Shown: positions 7,826 through 16,380, counted from the first letter of the stretch. The stretch: DNA of 64,000 nt from Microbacterium yannicii PS01 (GCF_000304335.1 NZ_CAJF01000005.1:62001-126000), one strand, 5' to 3'. Notes: generated from the sequence alone by a model not told the origin. Numbers and translations: made by a program.

Positions 7826-8956
7826 ATGGGAAGCGTCGAGTCATACGACACCGCGAGAGGCCGCCGCTACCGCGTCCGGTATCGCACCCCCAATCATCGC
7901 CAAACCGACAAGCGGGGATTTCGGACCAAGCGCGAGGCCGAGGAGTTCCTCGCCGGCGTGGAGACCCTCAAGGCGACCGGGGAGTTCGTCGCCTCGGCTC
8001 ACTCCCGCATCCTCGTTCGCGACTGGGCGCAGACCTGGCTGAGTTCGCTCGTGAACCTGAAGCCGACGACACGATCGGGGTACGAGTACACCCTGGGCAA
8101 GCACATCCTGCCGCGGTGGGGCGATCAGCGCCTGGGAGACATCTCACACGCGCAGGTGCAGCGGTGGGTCAGCGATCTGAGCCAGACCCTCGCCGCCTCG
8201 ACGGTGCGCCAGGTCTACCACGTGCTCGCGAGCATGTTGAAGTTCGCGGTCCGCGACCGTAAGCTCGCGCGCAATCCCGCCGAAGACGTCAAGCTGCCCC
8301 GCATCACGAAGCGACGTCGAGGCTACCTGACGCATGAGCAGGTGGCAGTTCTGGTCGAGGCTGCAGCCGATTGGGGCGATCTCCTCGCGATGCTCGCCTA
8401 CACGGGACTGCGGTGGGGAGAACTCGCCGCGCTCCGCGTCAGAAACGTCGACCTCGCGCACCGCAGGCTCGCGATTGTGGAAAGCGTCAGCGAGATCGGC
8501 GGCACACTGGCGTGGGGAACCCCGAAGAGCGATGAGTCCCGGGTGGTCGTCGTTCCCGCATTCCTCGTCCCGCCCCTCGAACGGCGCGTCGCGGGCAAGC
8601 GCGGAGACGACCTCGTCTTCACCACGCTGTTGGGGATGCCGATGCGGAACAACAATTTCCGGCATCGCGTCTTCAACCCGGCACTGGCACGAGTGCGTGA
8701 CGAGCATCCGTCGTTTCCGGTGGTGACTCCTCATGACCTTCGGCATACAGCCGCCAGTCTTGCGGTGTCGGCGGGCGCGAATGTGAAGGCGGTGCAGCGC
8801 ATGCTGGGTCACGCCTCGGCCGCGATGACGCTCGACGTGTACGCAGACCTCTTCGATGAGGACCTCAACGCCGTCTCGGACGCACTCGACCGTGATGCCG
8901 CCGCGCACTTCGCCGGCAAGGTCTGGCCGACCGCTGACCTCGGACCGCTCCTCTGA
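7826..8956 (+). CDS. Tyrosine-type site-specific integrase
   Basis: The 376-residue protein has the full layout of phage-type integrases: an N-terminal arm-binding region (about 1-55), a SAM-like core-binding domain (about 60-150) and a catalytic domain (about 165-350). The catalytic set is visible: Arg196 (TGLRWGE), Lys234, His303 and Arg306 (HDLRHTA), His329 (MLGHAS) and the nucleophile Tyr339 (DVYADLF). Nothing is missing, so it should be active. AAGGAGGGCG precedes ATG 7826. It points at the 3' end of the tRNA-Met gene 126 bases away, which is the expected attachment site, with three direct repeats between. Confidence 0.95.
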   Translation: MGSVESYDTARGRRYRVRYRTPNHRQTDKRGFRTKREAEEFLAGVETLKATGEFVASAHSRILVRDWAQTWLSSLVNLKPTTRSGYEYTLGKHILPRWGDQRLGDISHAQVQRWVSDLSQTLAASTVRQVYHVLASMLKFAVRDRKLARNPAEDVKLPRITKRRRGYLTHEQVAVLVEAAADWGDLLAMLAYTGLRWGELAALRVRNVDLAHRRLAIVESVSEIGGTLAWGTPKSDESRVVVVPAFLVPPLERRVAGKRGDDLVFTTLLGMPMRNNNFRHRVFNPALARVRDEHPSFPVVTPHDLRHTAASLAVSAGANVKAVQRMLGHASAAMTLDVYADLFDEDLNAVSDALDRDAAAHFAGKVWPTADLGPLL

Positions 8957-8979
8957 CGAACGCATCCCCTGGGCGCCCA

Positions 8980-9008
8980 GTGGGCAAGTGTGGGCAAAAT
9001 GTGGGCAA
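8980..9008 (+). repeat. Three helically phased GTGGGCAA repeats next to the integrase
   Basis: GTGGGCAA occurs at 8980-8987, 8990-8997 and 9001-9008, 10 and 11 bases apart, about one DNA turn. They lie between the integrase stop codon and tRNA-Met. Position and phasing suggest arm-type binding sites for the integrase or an accessory factor; this is inferred. Confidence 0.6.
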
Positions 9009-9049
9009 ATCGTCGAAGTGGACCAAGACGCAGCCATCGCCGAAACGAC

Positions 9050-9076
9050 AAAACCCCCGGCTTACCGGGGGTTTTT
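9050..9076. terminator. Bidirectional intrinsic terminator
   Basis: CCCCCGG (9054-9060) pairs with CCGGGGG (9065-9071) around a CTTA loop, with four A residues before and five T residues after. It can end transcription from tRNA-Met on the reverse strand and from the integrase on the forward strand. Confidence 0.85.
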
Positions 9077-9081
9077 CGATG

Positions 9082-9155
9082 TAGCAGGAGCGGGGCTTGA
9101 ACCCGCGACCTCACGATTATGAGTCGTGCGCTCTCACCAACTGAGCTACCCTGCC
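9082..9155 (-). tRNA. tRNA-Met (CAT anticodon)
   Basis: The reverse strand folds as a 74-base tRNA starting GGCAGGGTAGCTCAG. The anticodon loop is CTCATAA, anticodon CAT, and the T arm contains GGGTTCAAGCC. The 3' CCA is not encoded. The elongator-type body fits tRNA-Met rather than initiator tRNA. Its 3' end faces the integrase and is the likely attachment site. Confidence 0.93.
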
Positions 9156-9187
9156 GCGTTGCATCCGATCGAAGATCGAGTGCTGCG

Positions 9188-9259
9188 AGCCCCGAGTCAG
9201 GATTGAACTGACGACCCCTTCCTTACCATGGAAGTGCTCTGCCACTGAGCTATCGGGGC
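9188..9259 (-). tRNA. tRNA-Thr (GGT anticodon)
   Basis: The reverse strand folds as a 72-base tRNA starting GCCCCGATAGCTCAG. The anticodon loop ATGGTAA carries GGT, reading ACC/ACU threonine codons. The acceptor stem GCCCCGA pairs with TCGGGGC. It lies 32 bases upstream of tRNA-Met on the same strand and is probably co-transcribed. Confidence 0.93.
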
Positions 9260-9329
9260 GTGCTGCCTGCGTGCAGGCAACTAGAAGAGAATACCAGAGC
9301 TCCGGCATCCTGCCGAACCGTGAAGCGGC

Positions 9330-10856
9330 TCAGCCGACCGTGTGCGTGCCGTCGGTGTGGGCACGCAGCCACGGCATCGGGTCGATCGCCGTGGTGCCGT
9401 TCTGAAGAATCTCGAAGTGTGTGTGCGCACCGTACGAACGGCCGGTGTTGCCGGTGCGACCGAGCACGGTGCCGACCGTCACGCTCTGACCGGGCTCGAC
9501 CTGCAGCGAGCCGTACTGCATGTGCGCGTAGTGGCTCGAGACGAGCTCTCCGTCGACCATGTGGTCGATGATCACGTGCACGCCGAACGCGCCGCCGGCC
9601 TCCGACGCGACACGAACGGTGCCGTCGGCGATCGCCTGGATCGGCGATCCGGCGCCGGGCGTGAAGTCGATGCCCTCGTGCAGACGGCCCGAGCGCATGC
9701 CGTACCCGTACGACATCGTCACGCCGACCGCGAAGGGCCACTGGATGTTCGAGTTCGGGTCGTTGTGGAAGAGGTTCGAGAAGTTCTGGATACCCGCCTC
9801 GGACGCGAGCTCGGCCATGGTGATCGTGCCGTAGCTCTCGGAGCGTTCGAGGGTGTCGTTGAGGACGGTCGAGGGTGCGACGTACGCCTGGATCTCGTCT
9901 TCGTCGATGTCGGTCGCCATGCGATCGGCCGGCGCGAGGACCGTCATCGACGTGTCGGCTCCGCTGACCGCAGCGACGGCTTCGGCAGGCGTGGTCATGC
10001 CGACGGTCATCAGTCCGACGACTCCGACGACGCCGAGCGAGAAGGAGGCAGTGGCGACCTTTCGGAACGACGCCCCGCGCTCGACCTTGGTACGCCGGCC
10101 CGGGACGTGGTCGCTGGAACGCGCGTCGGGGGCGGGCTCGGCAGGCGCCTCGTCGGCAGCCGGCGCCTGCACGGGGGTCTCGCCGGTGAACGAGAACAGG
10201 CGGGCGGCGGCTTCGAATTCGTCGATTCCGGATGCCGAGGGCTCTGTCTCCGGTTCGGTCGCCGGCTCGAGGGGCTCCTGCTCGGAGGATTCGATCGGCT
10301 CGACGGGCTCCGCCGCAACCGGCTCGATCAGCTCGAACGGTTCGGCGGGGGCCAGGACGCTCTGCAGCATCGGCGCGGGCGCCTCCGGCGTGGGGAGGTC
10401 GGCCTCGAATTCGGGCGCGCGTCGCTCCCCGGGCGTCGGAGCGTCGACGGCGATCGGCGGAATCGCGACGGGCCGCGCGGCGGCGGCGCTCCGGCGCGCC
10501 CGTCGACTCATCGGCAGGGAGTCGGCGATGATGACGGGCTCGGAAAGCTCGATGATCGCCGGCGCCGGTGCGACCGCGGTCTCGCTCGGAGCCGGAACGG
10601 ACGAGGGAGCCTCCGCGACGGCGTCCGCGTGCTTCTTGTCGCCCGGGATCTTCTCGACCGCGACCTTCTCGACTGCGACCTTCTCAACCGTGACACCGTC
10701 ACCCGCGCGGCCCCACACGACGGCGGGGCGCTCGGTGCTCACACCGGCGGTCTGGCGACGCGTCGCCGCACGCGAAGGAGCGGCGACTTCCGTGGTCGCC
10801 TGTACAGGCGTGGCGGAAGTACGGCTGGAACGGCGCGTGGGCGCAGAGTCAGCCAT
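9330..10856 (-). CDS. M23-family peptidase, membrane-anchored
   Basis: The product has about 508 residues from ATG 10856. Residues 1-240 are rich in Pro, Ala and Glu (low complexity, cytoplasmic), followed by a basic stretch and one membrane helix at about residues 265-285 (FSLGVVGVVGLMTVGMTTPA). The C-terminal lysostaphin-type domain has zinc ligands His393 and Asp397 (HEGIDF), the HYAHM motif and HTHFE. Such enzymes cut or remodel peptidoglycan cross-links outside the cell. All catalytic residues are present. The long Pro/Glu-rich cytoplasmic tail is unusual in length for the family but common in Microbacteriaceae. A possible MtrA box lies upstream at 10965-10981. Confidence 0.9.
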   Translation of the reverse strand: MADSAPTRRSSRTSATPVQATTEVAAPSRAATRRQTAGVSTERPAVVWGRAGDGVTVEKVAVEKVAVEKIPGDKKHADAVAEAPSSVPAPSETAVAPAPAIIELSEPVIIADSLPMSRRARRSAAAARPVAIPPIAVDAPTPGERRAPEFEADLPTPEAPAPMLQSVLAPAEPFELIEPVAAEPVEPIESSEQEPLEPATEPETEPSASGIDEFEAAARLFSFTGETPVQAPAADEAPAEPAPDARSSDHVPGRRTKVERGASFRKVATASFSLGVVGVVGLMTVGMTTPAEAVAAVSGADTSMTVLAPADRMATDIDEDEIQAYVAPSTVLNDTLERSESYGTITMAELASEAGIQNFSNLFHNDPNSNIQWPFAVGVTMSYGYGMRSGRLHEGIDFTPGAGSPIQAIADGTVRVASEAGGAFGVHVIIDHMVDGELVSSHYAHMQYGSLQVEPGQSVTVGTVLGRTGNTGRSYGAHTHFEILQNGTTAIDPMPWLRAHTDGTHTVG

Positions 10857-10964
10857 CGGGGCATCAAAAGGCAAAGCGGCGGGAGGCTCTCGGGTCGTGC
10901 TGCGGGGGGCGCAGGGCTTCGGTCGTTGCGGATTCTGACGACTTCCGGCGTTCGGGCGACGAAA

Positions 10965-10981
10965 GTAACGATCGGGTAAAC
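10965..10981 (-). promoter_or_regulatory. Possible MtrA-type box upstream of the M23 gene
   Basis: The forward strand reads GTAACGATCGGGTAAAC, two imperfect GTAAC repeats in direct orientation 11 bases apart. The actinobacterial response regulator MtrA binds paired GTAAC-like repeats and controls cell-wall peptidases. The site is about 110 bases before the peptidase start. It is a suggestion from similarity only. Confidence 0.35.
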
Positions 10982-11054
10982 ACTACCTCGGGCGTCCTGA
11001 GAATGCCATGTGCGCGAATAGATCTCGCCCGGCGTTTCGCGTCCGAGATCCTGA

Positions 11055-11855
11055 TCAGGTCAGCCCGGCAGTGGAGGCGAGCGCGTCGTAGATGGCGGGC
11101 GTGGCAGCCACGACGAGGGGCGCGCGTCGCGAGCCGTCCGGCATCGCTCGGCCGAATCGCCCGCCGGCCTCCGTGACGAGCAGCGAGCCCGCCGCGAGAT
11201 CCCACGGCGCCAGTCCGCGTTCGAAGTACCCGTCGAGGCGCCCGGCCGCGACGTATGAGAGGTCGAGCGACGCCGCGCCTGCGCGGCGAAGATCGCGTGC
11301 GAGCGGAAGAACCGTGCCGCTCAGCTCCAGGTCTCCCGGTCGTGTGGCGGGGTCGTAGCCGAATCCGGTGGCCAGCAGCGCGCCGGCCGGTCCGACCTCG
11401 GGGTTCACCGACAGCCTGCGGTCGCCGAGCCAGGCGCCGTCCCCGAGCGCGGTATGGAAGAGCTCGTCGCCGACGGGGGCGTAGACGACGCCGGCGAGGG
11501 CTTCCCATGCCTCCGGCGTCGGCTCACCCTGGACAGCTGCGATGCTCACGGCGTAGGCGGGAATGCCGTACGCGTAGTTGACCGTCCCGTCGATGGGGTC
11601 GACGACCCAGGTGACACCGCTGGAACCCGTGTCGGCCCCCGTCTCCTCCCCCAGGAACCCGTCCTCCGGGCGCTCGGCTGCGAGCCGGGCGCGGATCAGA
11701 GCCTCGACCTCGCGGTCGGCCTCGGTCACGATGTCGGCCAGGGCCGACTTGGTGGCGGCGATCGCGACCCCCGCTTCTCGGCGCACCCGTGCGAGCTCTC
11801 CTGCTTCGCGGGCGATGTCGATGGCCAGTGCTTCGAGGTCCTGTACGAGGCTCAT
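11055..11855 (-). CDS. Inositol monophosphatase-family phosphatase
   Basis: The 266-residue protein has the metal-binding signatures of the family: GEE at residues 69-71, WVVDPIDGTVNY (Asp86, Asp89) and a C-terminal WDLAAGSLLVTEAGG with the third aspartate. These bind two or three magnesium ions for hydrolysis of a phosphate monoester such as inositol 1-phosphate; the same fold is used by histidinol-phosphatase HisN, so the substrate is not fixed. Length is normal. It is divergent from the FAD oxidoreductase at 11918 with 62 bases between the starts. Confidence 0.9.
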   Translation of the reverse strand: MSLVQDLEALAIDIAREAGELARVRREAGVAIAATKSALADIVTEADREVEALIRARLAAERPEDGFLGEETGADTGSSGVTWVVDPIDGTVNYAYGIPAYAVSIAAVQGEPTPEAWEALAGVVYAPVGDELFHTALGDGAWLGDRRLSVNPEVGPAGALLATGFGYDPATRPGDLELSGTVLPLARDLRRAGAASLDLSYVAAGRLDGYFERGLAPWDLAAGSLLVTEAGGRFGRAMPDGSRRAPLVVAATPAIYDALASTAGLT

Positions 11856-11917
11856 GCCTCCACGCTATCTGCGCCGGTGAACACCGGCGTCGCGGTCCGT
11901 GCGGCTACCGTGAGGGC

Positions 11918-13519
11918 ATGGCCGATGCAGACCGTTCCCGCACGTACGACGTCGTCATCGTGGGCGGGGGTCACAACGCTCTGGTCGCGGCCGCGTACGT
12001 CGCGCGGGCGGGGCGCTCGGTGGTCGTTCTCGAGCGGCTCGACCATGTCGGCGGAGCAGCCGTCTCGGAACGCCCGTGGGCGGGCGTCGACGCACACGTG
12101 TCGCGGTACTCGTACCTCGTGAGCCTGCTGCCCCGGGCGATCATCGACGACCTCGGCCTCGGCATCCGTCTCGTGCGGCGCCGCTATTCGTCTTACACGC
12201 CTGATCCGGGTGACCCCTCGAGCGGCATCCTCGTGGACACGGCGGATGCTGCGGCCACCGGGGCATCGTTCGCGCGGGTCACCGGCAGCACCTCCGAGGC
12301 CGACAGGTTCGCGGCGTTCTCTGCCCGCACCGCCCCCGTGGCGCGCATGCTGTTCCCAACGACGACGGAGCCGCTGCGGCGCGGGTCAGAGCTGCGTGCG
12401 CGATTGGCAGACGACCGGCTCTGGGCCGACCTCTTCGAGAACCCGCTGGGCTCGATGCTGCGCACGGCGCTGGACTCCGACATCGCTCGGGGAATCGCGC
12501 TGACCGACGGCCTCATCGGCACGTTCTCGTACGCGGACGATCCCAGCCTGCGCCAGAACCGCTGCTTCCTGTACCACGTGATCGGTGGCGGAACCGGCGA
12601 CTGGGATGTGCCCGTCGGTGGAATGGGACAGGTGACGAGCGAGCTCGCCCGCGCCGCCGAAGCTGCCGGGGCCGAGCTGCGCACCGGCGCCGACGTCGTG
12701 TCGGTGTCGCCTGACGGCGTCGTCGAGCTCGGCGGAGAACATCCCGGTACGGTCCACGGCCGCCTCGTACTGGCCGGGGTCGGACCGGCGGTCCTGGCTC
12801 GCCTGCTCGAAGCGGGCGGCGCGGGCGCCGCGGAGGACGTCGCGGGCGCCCGGCCGGAGGGCGCCCAGGTGAAGGTCAACATCCTGCTGCGCCGGCTCCC
12901 CCGCCTGCGCGACCCGCACGTCACTCCCGAGGCTGCGTTCGCCGGCACGTTCCACATCAACGAGACGATGACCCAGCTGGACGCCTCTCATGCCGCCGCG
13001 AGCCGAGGCGACATCCCCGATCCCCTCCCGGCCGAGGTCTACTGCCACTCCCTCACCGACCCGACGATCCTCGGCGCCGAGCTGCGGGCTTCGGGCGCAC
13101 AGACCATGACGCTGTTCGGACTGCAGGTGCCGCATCGCCTCGTCGACGGGAAGGATCAGGATGTCGCGCGCGCGGCGCTTCTCGAGGCGGCCCAGCGCTC
13201 GCTCGACTCCGTGCTCGCCGAGCCGCTCGCCGACTGCGTGTACGAGGCGCCGGACGGCTCCGCGTGCATCGAGGCGCGGACCACCGCCGACCTCGACGCA
13301 TCGCTGGGCATGGTGGCCGGAGACATCTTCCACGGACCTCTGGCATGGCCGTGGGCAGCCGACGACGAGCCTCTCGACACCCCCGCTCAGCGATGGGGGG
13401 TAGCCACGGCGCATCCGAACGTGCTGGTCTGCGGGTCGGGTGCGCGCCGAGGCGGCGCGGTGAGCGGACTCGGGGGCCACAACGCGGCCATGGCGGCGCT
13501 CGAGTTGCTGGGCGGCTGA
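11918..13519 (+). CDS. FAD-dependent oxidoreductase, phytoene desaturase/PYROXD2-like
   Basis: The 533-residue product begins near its FAD-binding motif (VVIVGGGHNALVAAAYVARA, about residues 11-30), followed by VVVLERLDHVGGAA, and ends with VCGSGARRGGAVSGLGGHNA, the C-terminal FAD contact. This is the COG1233 group, which includes carotenoid desaturases and the PYROXD2 family. No carotenoid genes are adjacent, so the substrate is open. I start at ATG 11918 instead of the upstream open frame because the motif begins 11 residues later and the upstream part overlaps the divergent phosphatase gene. Confidence 0.88.
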   Translation: MADADRSRTYDVVIVGGGHNALVAAAYVARAGRSVVVLERLDHVGGAAVSERPWAGVDAHVSRYSYLVSLLPRAIIDDLGLGIRLVRRRYSSYTPDPGDPSSGILVDTADAAATGASFARVTGSTSEADRFAAFSARTAPVARMLFPTTTEPLRRGSELRARLADDRLWADLFENPLGSMLRTALDSDIARGIALTDGLIGTFSYADDPSLRQNRCFLYHVIGGGTGDWDVPVGGMGQVTSELARAAEAAGAELRTGADVVSVSPDGVVELGGEHPGTVHGRLVLAGVGPAVLARLLEAGGAGAAEDVAGARPEGAQVKVNILLRRLPRLRDPHVTPEAAFAGTFHINETMTQLDASHAAASRGDIPDPLPAEVYCHSLTDPTILGAELRASGAQTMTLFGLQVPHRLVDGKDQDVARAALLEAAQRSLDSVLAEPLADCVYEAPDGSACIEARTTADLDASLGMVAGDIFHGPLAWPWAADDEPLDTPAQRWGVATAHPNVLVCGSGARRGGAVSGLGGHNAAMAALELLGG

Positions 13520-13526
13520 GCCGGCG

Positions 13527-14579
13527 TTACTCGCGGGGCGGAAGCGGCGGCGGCGGCGGGTAGCCGTCGTATCCGTGTCCGGCGGACGGTTCGGGCGCAG
13601 ATGCGCTCTGCGCCGGATCGCCAGGGGCCGGGGCTTGCGGGGCCGCCGGCGGGCTCTGAGTGGACGAGGCACCGAACACGTGCGCACCCGGAGACGGGTA
13701 GCCGGTGTAGTAGGCGTTCCAATCGGGCGAGCCGTCAGGCAGCATCGGCAGAGGAGTCGCGCCGTCGACGTAGTTCGGCCATGGCAGGAGCTCCTGCGTC
13801 GCCTGCGCGGGAGCTTCTGGGGCCGGCTGAGGGGCGGCCGGCTGAGCGGCGGCGGGCTGAGCGGCTGCGGCCATGCCGTATCCGTGGGGCGCCTGAGGAA
13901 CGGCGGGGGGCTGACCGTAGCCCGGCACCGCCGCCCGCGGCTTCTTCGGCGCGAACAGCACGTTCACCAGCGGGATGAGTGCCGTGCCGACGGCGGCCAG
14001 GATGGCCACGGCGACGACGATGCGCCAGTAGAGGTCGGGCAGATCCAGGTACTCGCCGAAGGCGAGCGGGATCACCAGCAGCGCCGCGAGCGCGACGACG
14101 AGCGTGATCGTCGCGATGGCGACGACGCTGGTGAAGGAGGTCTCGTGCCGCTGGAAGGCCTTCATGTAGAGGCGCAGGTGAAGGAGCGCGAGCTGAAGGA
14201 CGAGCACGATGAGGAGGAACTGGATGAAGCGCGAGAAGCCGCCCCAGTAGTAGCGCTCCGGCATCCAGATCATGACGGCGCCGATGAGCAGGAGCGCGAC
14301 CCACGTGCCCATGCTCGCCAGCGCGAACCACGCCGGGCGGCGCGGTGCCAGATGCGCGTCGAGGATCGCGACTCCGGCGAACCCGACGAGCAGCAGGATC
14401 GTGAGGAACGCACGGCCGACGATCCCGTTCTGCTCTCCGATCAGCACCCACACGACGCAGACGATGGCCGCGGCGATGAGCGCGCCGATCGCGACCCAGA
14501 TCGCCGCCCGCAGCAGGGACGAAGTGGGAGTGTCGTCACGGCGCGGCTCTACGGCAGCACCGGGTTCGGGCACGGTCAT
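13527..14579 (-). CDS. Multi-pass membrane protein with Pro/Ala-rich cytoplasmic tail
   Basis: The 350-residue protein starts at ATG 14579 with GAGAGGA about 7 bases upstream. About seven hydrophobic helices occupy residues 20-215. From about 220 onward the chain is low-complexity, rich in Pro, Ala and Gln, ending in PPPPLPPRE. No domain family recognised; proteins of this layout are common uncharacterised products in Microbacteriaceae. It converges on the FAD oxidoreductase gene with only 7 bases between the stop codons. The open frame upstream of 14579 runs through the tRNA-Tyr gene and is not coding. Confidence 0.8.
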   Translation of the reverse strand: MTVPEPGAAVEPRRDDTPTSSLLRAAIWVAIGALIAAAIVCVVWVLIGEQNGIVGRAFLTILLLVGFAGVAILDAHLAPRRPAWFALASMGTWVALLLIGAVMIWMPERYYWGGFSRFIQFLLIVLVLQLALLHLRLYMKAFQRHETSFTSVVAIATITLVVALAALLVIPLAFGEYLDLPDLYWRIVVAVAILAAVGTALIPLVNVLFAPKKPRAAVPGYGQPPAVPQAPHGYGMAAAAQPAAAQPAAPQPAPEAPAQATQELLPWPNYVDGATPLPMLPDGSPDWNAYYTGYPSPGAHVFGASSTQSPPAAPQAPAPGDPAQSASAPEPSAGHGYDGYPPPPPLPPRE

Positions 14580-14726
14580 GGCGCGTTCCTCTCGTGTCGC
14601 GGGGAGTCCGCACGCCCATCCTGGCATGTGCGGGCTCGAGGACGGGAGGTCCACGCCAGCGTGCGGGGCAGGACGACGCCGAGATCGGCGTCTCATGCGC
14701 CGGCGAGCGTGGATGCCGGGAAATGC

Positions 14727-14757
14727 AAGAGCCCGGAGCGACGGCTCCGGGCTTCTT
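14727..14757 (-). terminator. Intrinsic terminator downstream of tRNA-Tyr
   Basis: GCCCGGAGC (14731-14739) pairs with GCTCCGGGC (14744-14752) around a four-base loop, flanked by AAGA and TCTT. It lies just past the 3' end of the reverse-strand tRNA-Tyr gene. Confidence 0.75.
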
Positions 14758-14764
14758 GGCGTGT

Positions 14765-14849
14765 TGGTGGCGAGTGAGGGATTCGAACCCCCGAATGCTG
14801 AGCAGTCTGATTTACAGTCAGATCCCTTTGGCCGCTTGGGTAACTCGCC
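14765..14849 (-). tRNA. tRNA-Tyr (GTA anticodon)
   Basis: The reverse strand folds as an 85-base tRNA from GGCGAGTTACCCAAGCGGCC, with anticodon loop CTGTAAA (anticodon GTA), a long variable arm as in bacterial tRNA-Tyr, the T arm GGGTTCGAATCC and an encoded 3' CCA. Confidence 0.94.
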
Positions 14850-14949
14850 AGGTGCGCACCCGCCCAGCTTTTCCAGTCGACCGGAGGCGCGATGCACAAT
14901 CTTACGCTGTCCGCGGCGGTGATAGAAATCCGCCCCGCGGTCGACCGTC

Positions 14950-15861
14950 TCAGGTGCCGAGTCGGTCGAGATCCATGTGGACCAGCGCACTCGGAGTTCG
15001 CAGCAGTGCACCCTCGAAGCGGCAGGTCGCGGCCGCAGCATCCATCGCCTCCTGCAACACCGATGCCCACTCCTCACCCGTGACAGGCGTGCGGTCGACG
15101 AGGGCCGCGACCGTCGCTGCGAAAGCCGCGTCGCCCGCACCCATGGTGTCGACGATGCGACCGGGAAGGGCCGAGATGGGGCTCGTCACCACGACGTCCC
15201 CGGCCTCGATGGAGGCACCGGCGGCGCCTTCGGTGGCCAGCACGGCCCGTGCACCGAGATCGATCAGCTTCGCCCGGAGCGCGTCGAGGCGATCGTCGTA
15301 CAGCAGCGCCGCGTCATCCTCACCGACCTTCACGAGTGCGGCACCGGCCGCGAGCTGCTCGAAACCGCGCACGAACTCCGCCTTGTCGCGGAGCATCCCG
15401 GCCCGCGGGTTGGGATCGATGGCGAGGGGCGCGCCGGCCACGGCCAGAGCGTCGGCCAGCTCGGCCGTCTGCTCGGCGTCGTCGAACGCGAAGCAGCTGA
15501 CGACGACGAGGTCGGCATCCGCCATCGCCCGCTGCTCCTGCTCACCGAACCGGATGCGACGCCGCTGCGATGCCTCGTTGAACTCGTAGCTGGGCTCGCC
15601 GCCTCCTGTACGAGTGCTGACCGCACGCGCGGTGCCGAGCAGCGATGGCGTCGCGAGCAGCTCGACCCCGTAGTCGGCGAGGTAGTGGCGGATGCGCGAG
15701 GCCGGCTCGTCGTCGCCGAGCATGGCCACAAGCGACGCCGCCAGGCCCAGGCGGGTGAGTCCGACGGCGACGTTCAGCGCGGCACCACCGACGAACTCCC
15801 GCACTCCGGAGTCGTCGCGCAGTTCGTCGATGAGCGCGTCGCCCACCACGACGACGGTCAT
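14950..15861 (-). CDS. PfkB-family carbohydrate kinase
   Basis: The 303-residue protein shows the ribokinase-fold signatures: FVGGAALNVAVGLTRLG near residue 23 (PfkB signature 1 region) and DTMGAGDAAFAATVAAL near residue 240 with the catalytic Asp in GAGD. It phosphorylates a sugar or nucleoside in the cytoplasm; fructokinase-like and ribokinase-like members cannot be separated here. The start ATG 15861 overlaps the stop of the upstream FBP-domain gene as ATGA, so the two are translationally coupled. Length is normal. Confidence 0.9.
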   Translation of the reverse strand: MTVVVVGDALIDELRDDSGVREFVGGAALNVAVGLTRLGLAASLVAMLGDDEPASRIRHYLADYGVELLATPSLLGTARAVSTRTGGGEPSYEFNEASQRRRIRFGEQEQRAMADADLVVVSCFAFDDAEQTAELADALAVAGAPLAIDPNPRAGMLRDKAEFVRGFEQLAAGAALVKVGEDDAALLYDDRLDALRAKLIDLGARAVLATEGAAGASIEAGDVVVTSPISALPGRIVDTMGAGDAAFAATVAALVDRTPVTGEEWASVLQEAMDAAAATCRFEGALLRTPSALVHMDLDRLGT

Positions 15862-16358
15862 CGCCGTGCCCCCGCGGTCTCGAGCACGCGACCGACGAAT
15901 GCCTCGGTTCGCCGGCGGGTGCCGTCGATCTTCAGATCGACGCTCGCGCGTACCTCGTTCGGCGCCAGCGGGGCGGCCAGCCGCACGTTCTCGTGACACG
16001 ACAGGTCGGCGCAGATGTAGGTGCCGACGCTGTCGCCGTGCACGCCGGCCTCACCCGCCTTGCGTGCGGTGTACATCACGACCTGGTCCGCCGGCTGCAT
16101 GGTGTGGCACAGGTTGCACATGGCGGCTCGTGCGCGCGAGCTGCCGTCCGCGGCCCTCAGCACGATGCCGACCGGTTCCCCGTCTAACTCGGTGATCATG
16201 TAGCCGCGACTGCGCGTACGCGGATCTCGCCACGCCAGGAAATCCAGGTGGTCCCAGTCGGTGAGCATGAAGTCGGCCGGCAGGGCGACCAGCCGGAGCT
16301 CTTCGGGCGACGCGTTCACGAATGACGAACGCACCTCTGGTTCGGTCAGTGGGCGCAT
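15858..16358 (-). CDS. FBP-domain zinc-finger protein
   Basis: The 166-residue protein starts at ATG 16358, preceded by GAGGAGGTGCC, an excellent ribosome-binding site. It carries two Cys pairs, MCNLCHTM (CxxC) and ICADLSCHEN, forming a four-cysteine treble-clef as in the FBP domain found at the C-terminus of elongation-factor-G-binding FusB-type proteins. In fusidic-acid resistance FusB proteins this domain contacts EF-G; stand-alone actinobacterial FBP proteins are uncharacterised. It is coupled by ATGA overlap to the PfkB kinase gene, an association that appears to be common in relatives but has no explained logic. Confidence 0.82.
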   Translation of the reverse strand: MRPLTEPEVRSSFVNASPEELRLVALPADFMLTDWDHLDFLAWRDPRTRSRGYMITELDGEPVGIVLRAADGSSRARAAMCNLCHTMQPADQVVMYTARKAGEAGVHGDSVGTYICADLSCHENVRLAAPLAPNEVRASVDLKIDGTRRRTEAFVGRVLETAGARR

Positions 16359-16380
16359 GGCACCTCCTCGCCGCCCCAGT

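Noticed and set aside
1..9000. Second attachment site (repeat of the tRNA-Met 3' end)
   Set aside because: Searched by eye on both strands and not found; the other end is probably outside the window.
9342..10979. Forward open frame of 545 codons opposite the M23 gene
   Set aside because: Arg/Gly/Val/Asp-rich sequence typical of the antisense of GC-rich genes; the reverse strand has intact zinc-ligand motifs.
10857..11054. Possible c-di-AMP (ydaO-type) riboswitch before the M23 gene
   Set aside because: Such leaders precede some actinobacterial peptidase genes, but I could not trace the conserved paired regions and the leader seems too short.
13527..15140. Extended start of the Pro-rich membrane protein to 15140
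   Set aside because: The extension runs through the tRNA-Tyr gene; ATG 14579 has a good ribosome-binding site.
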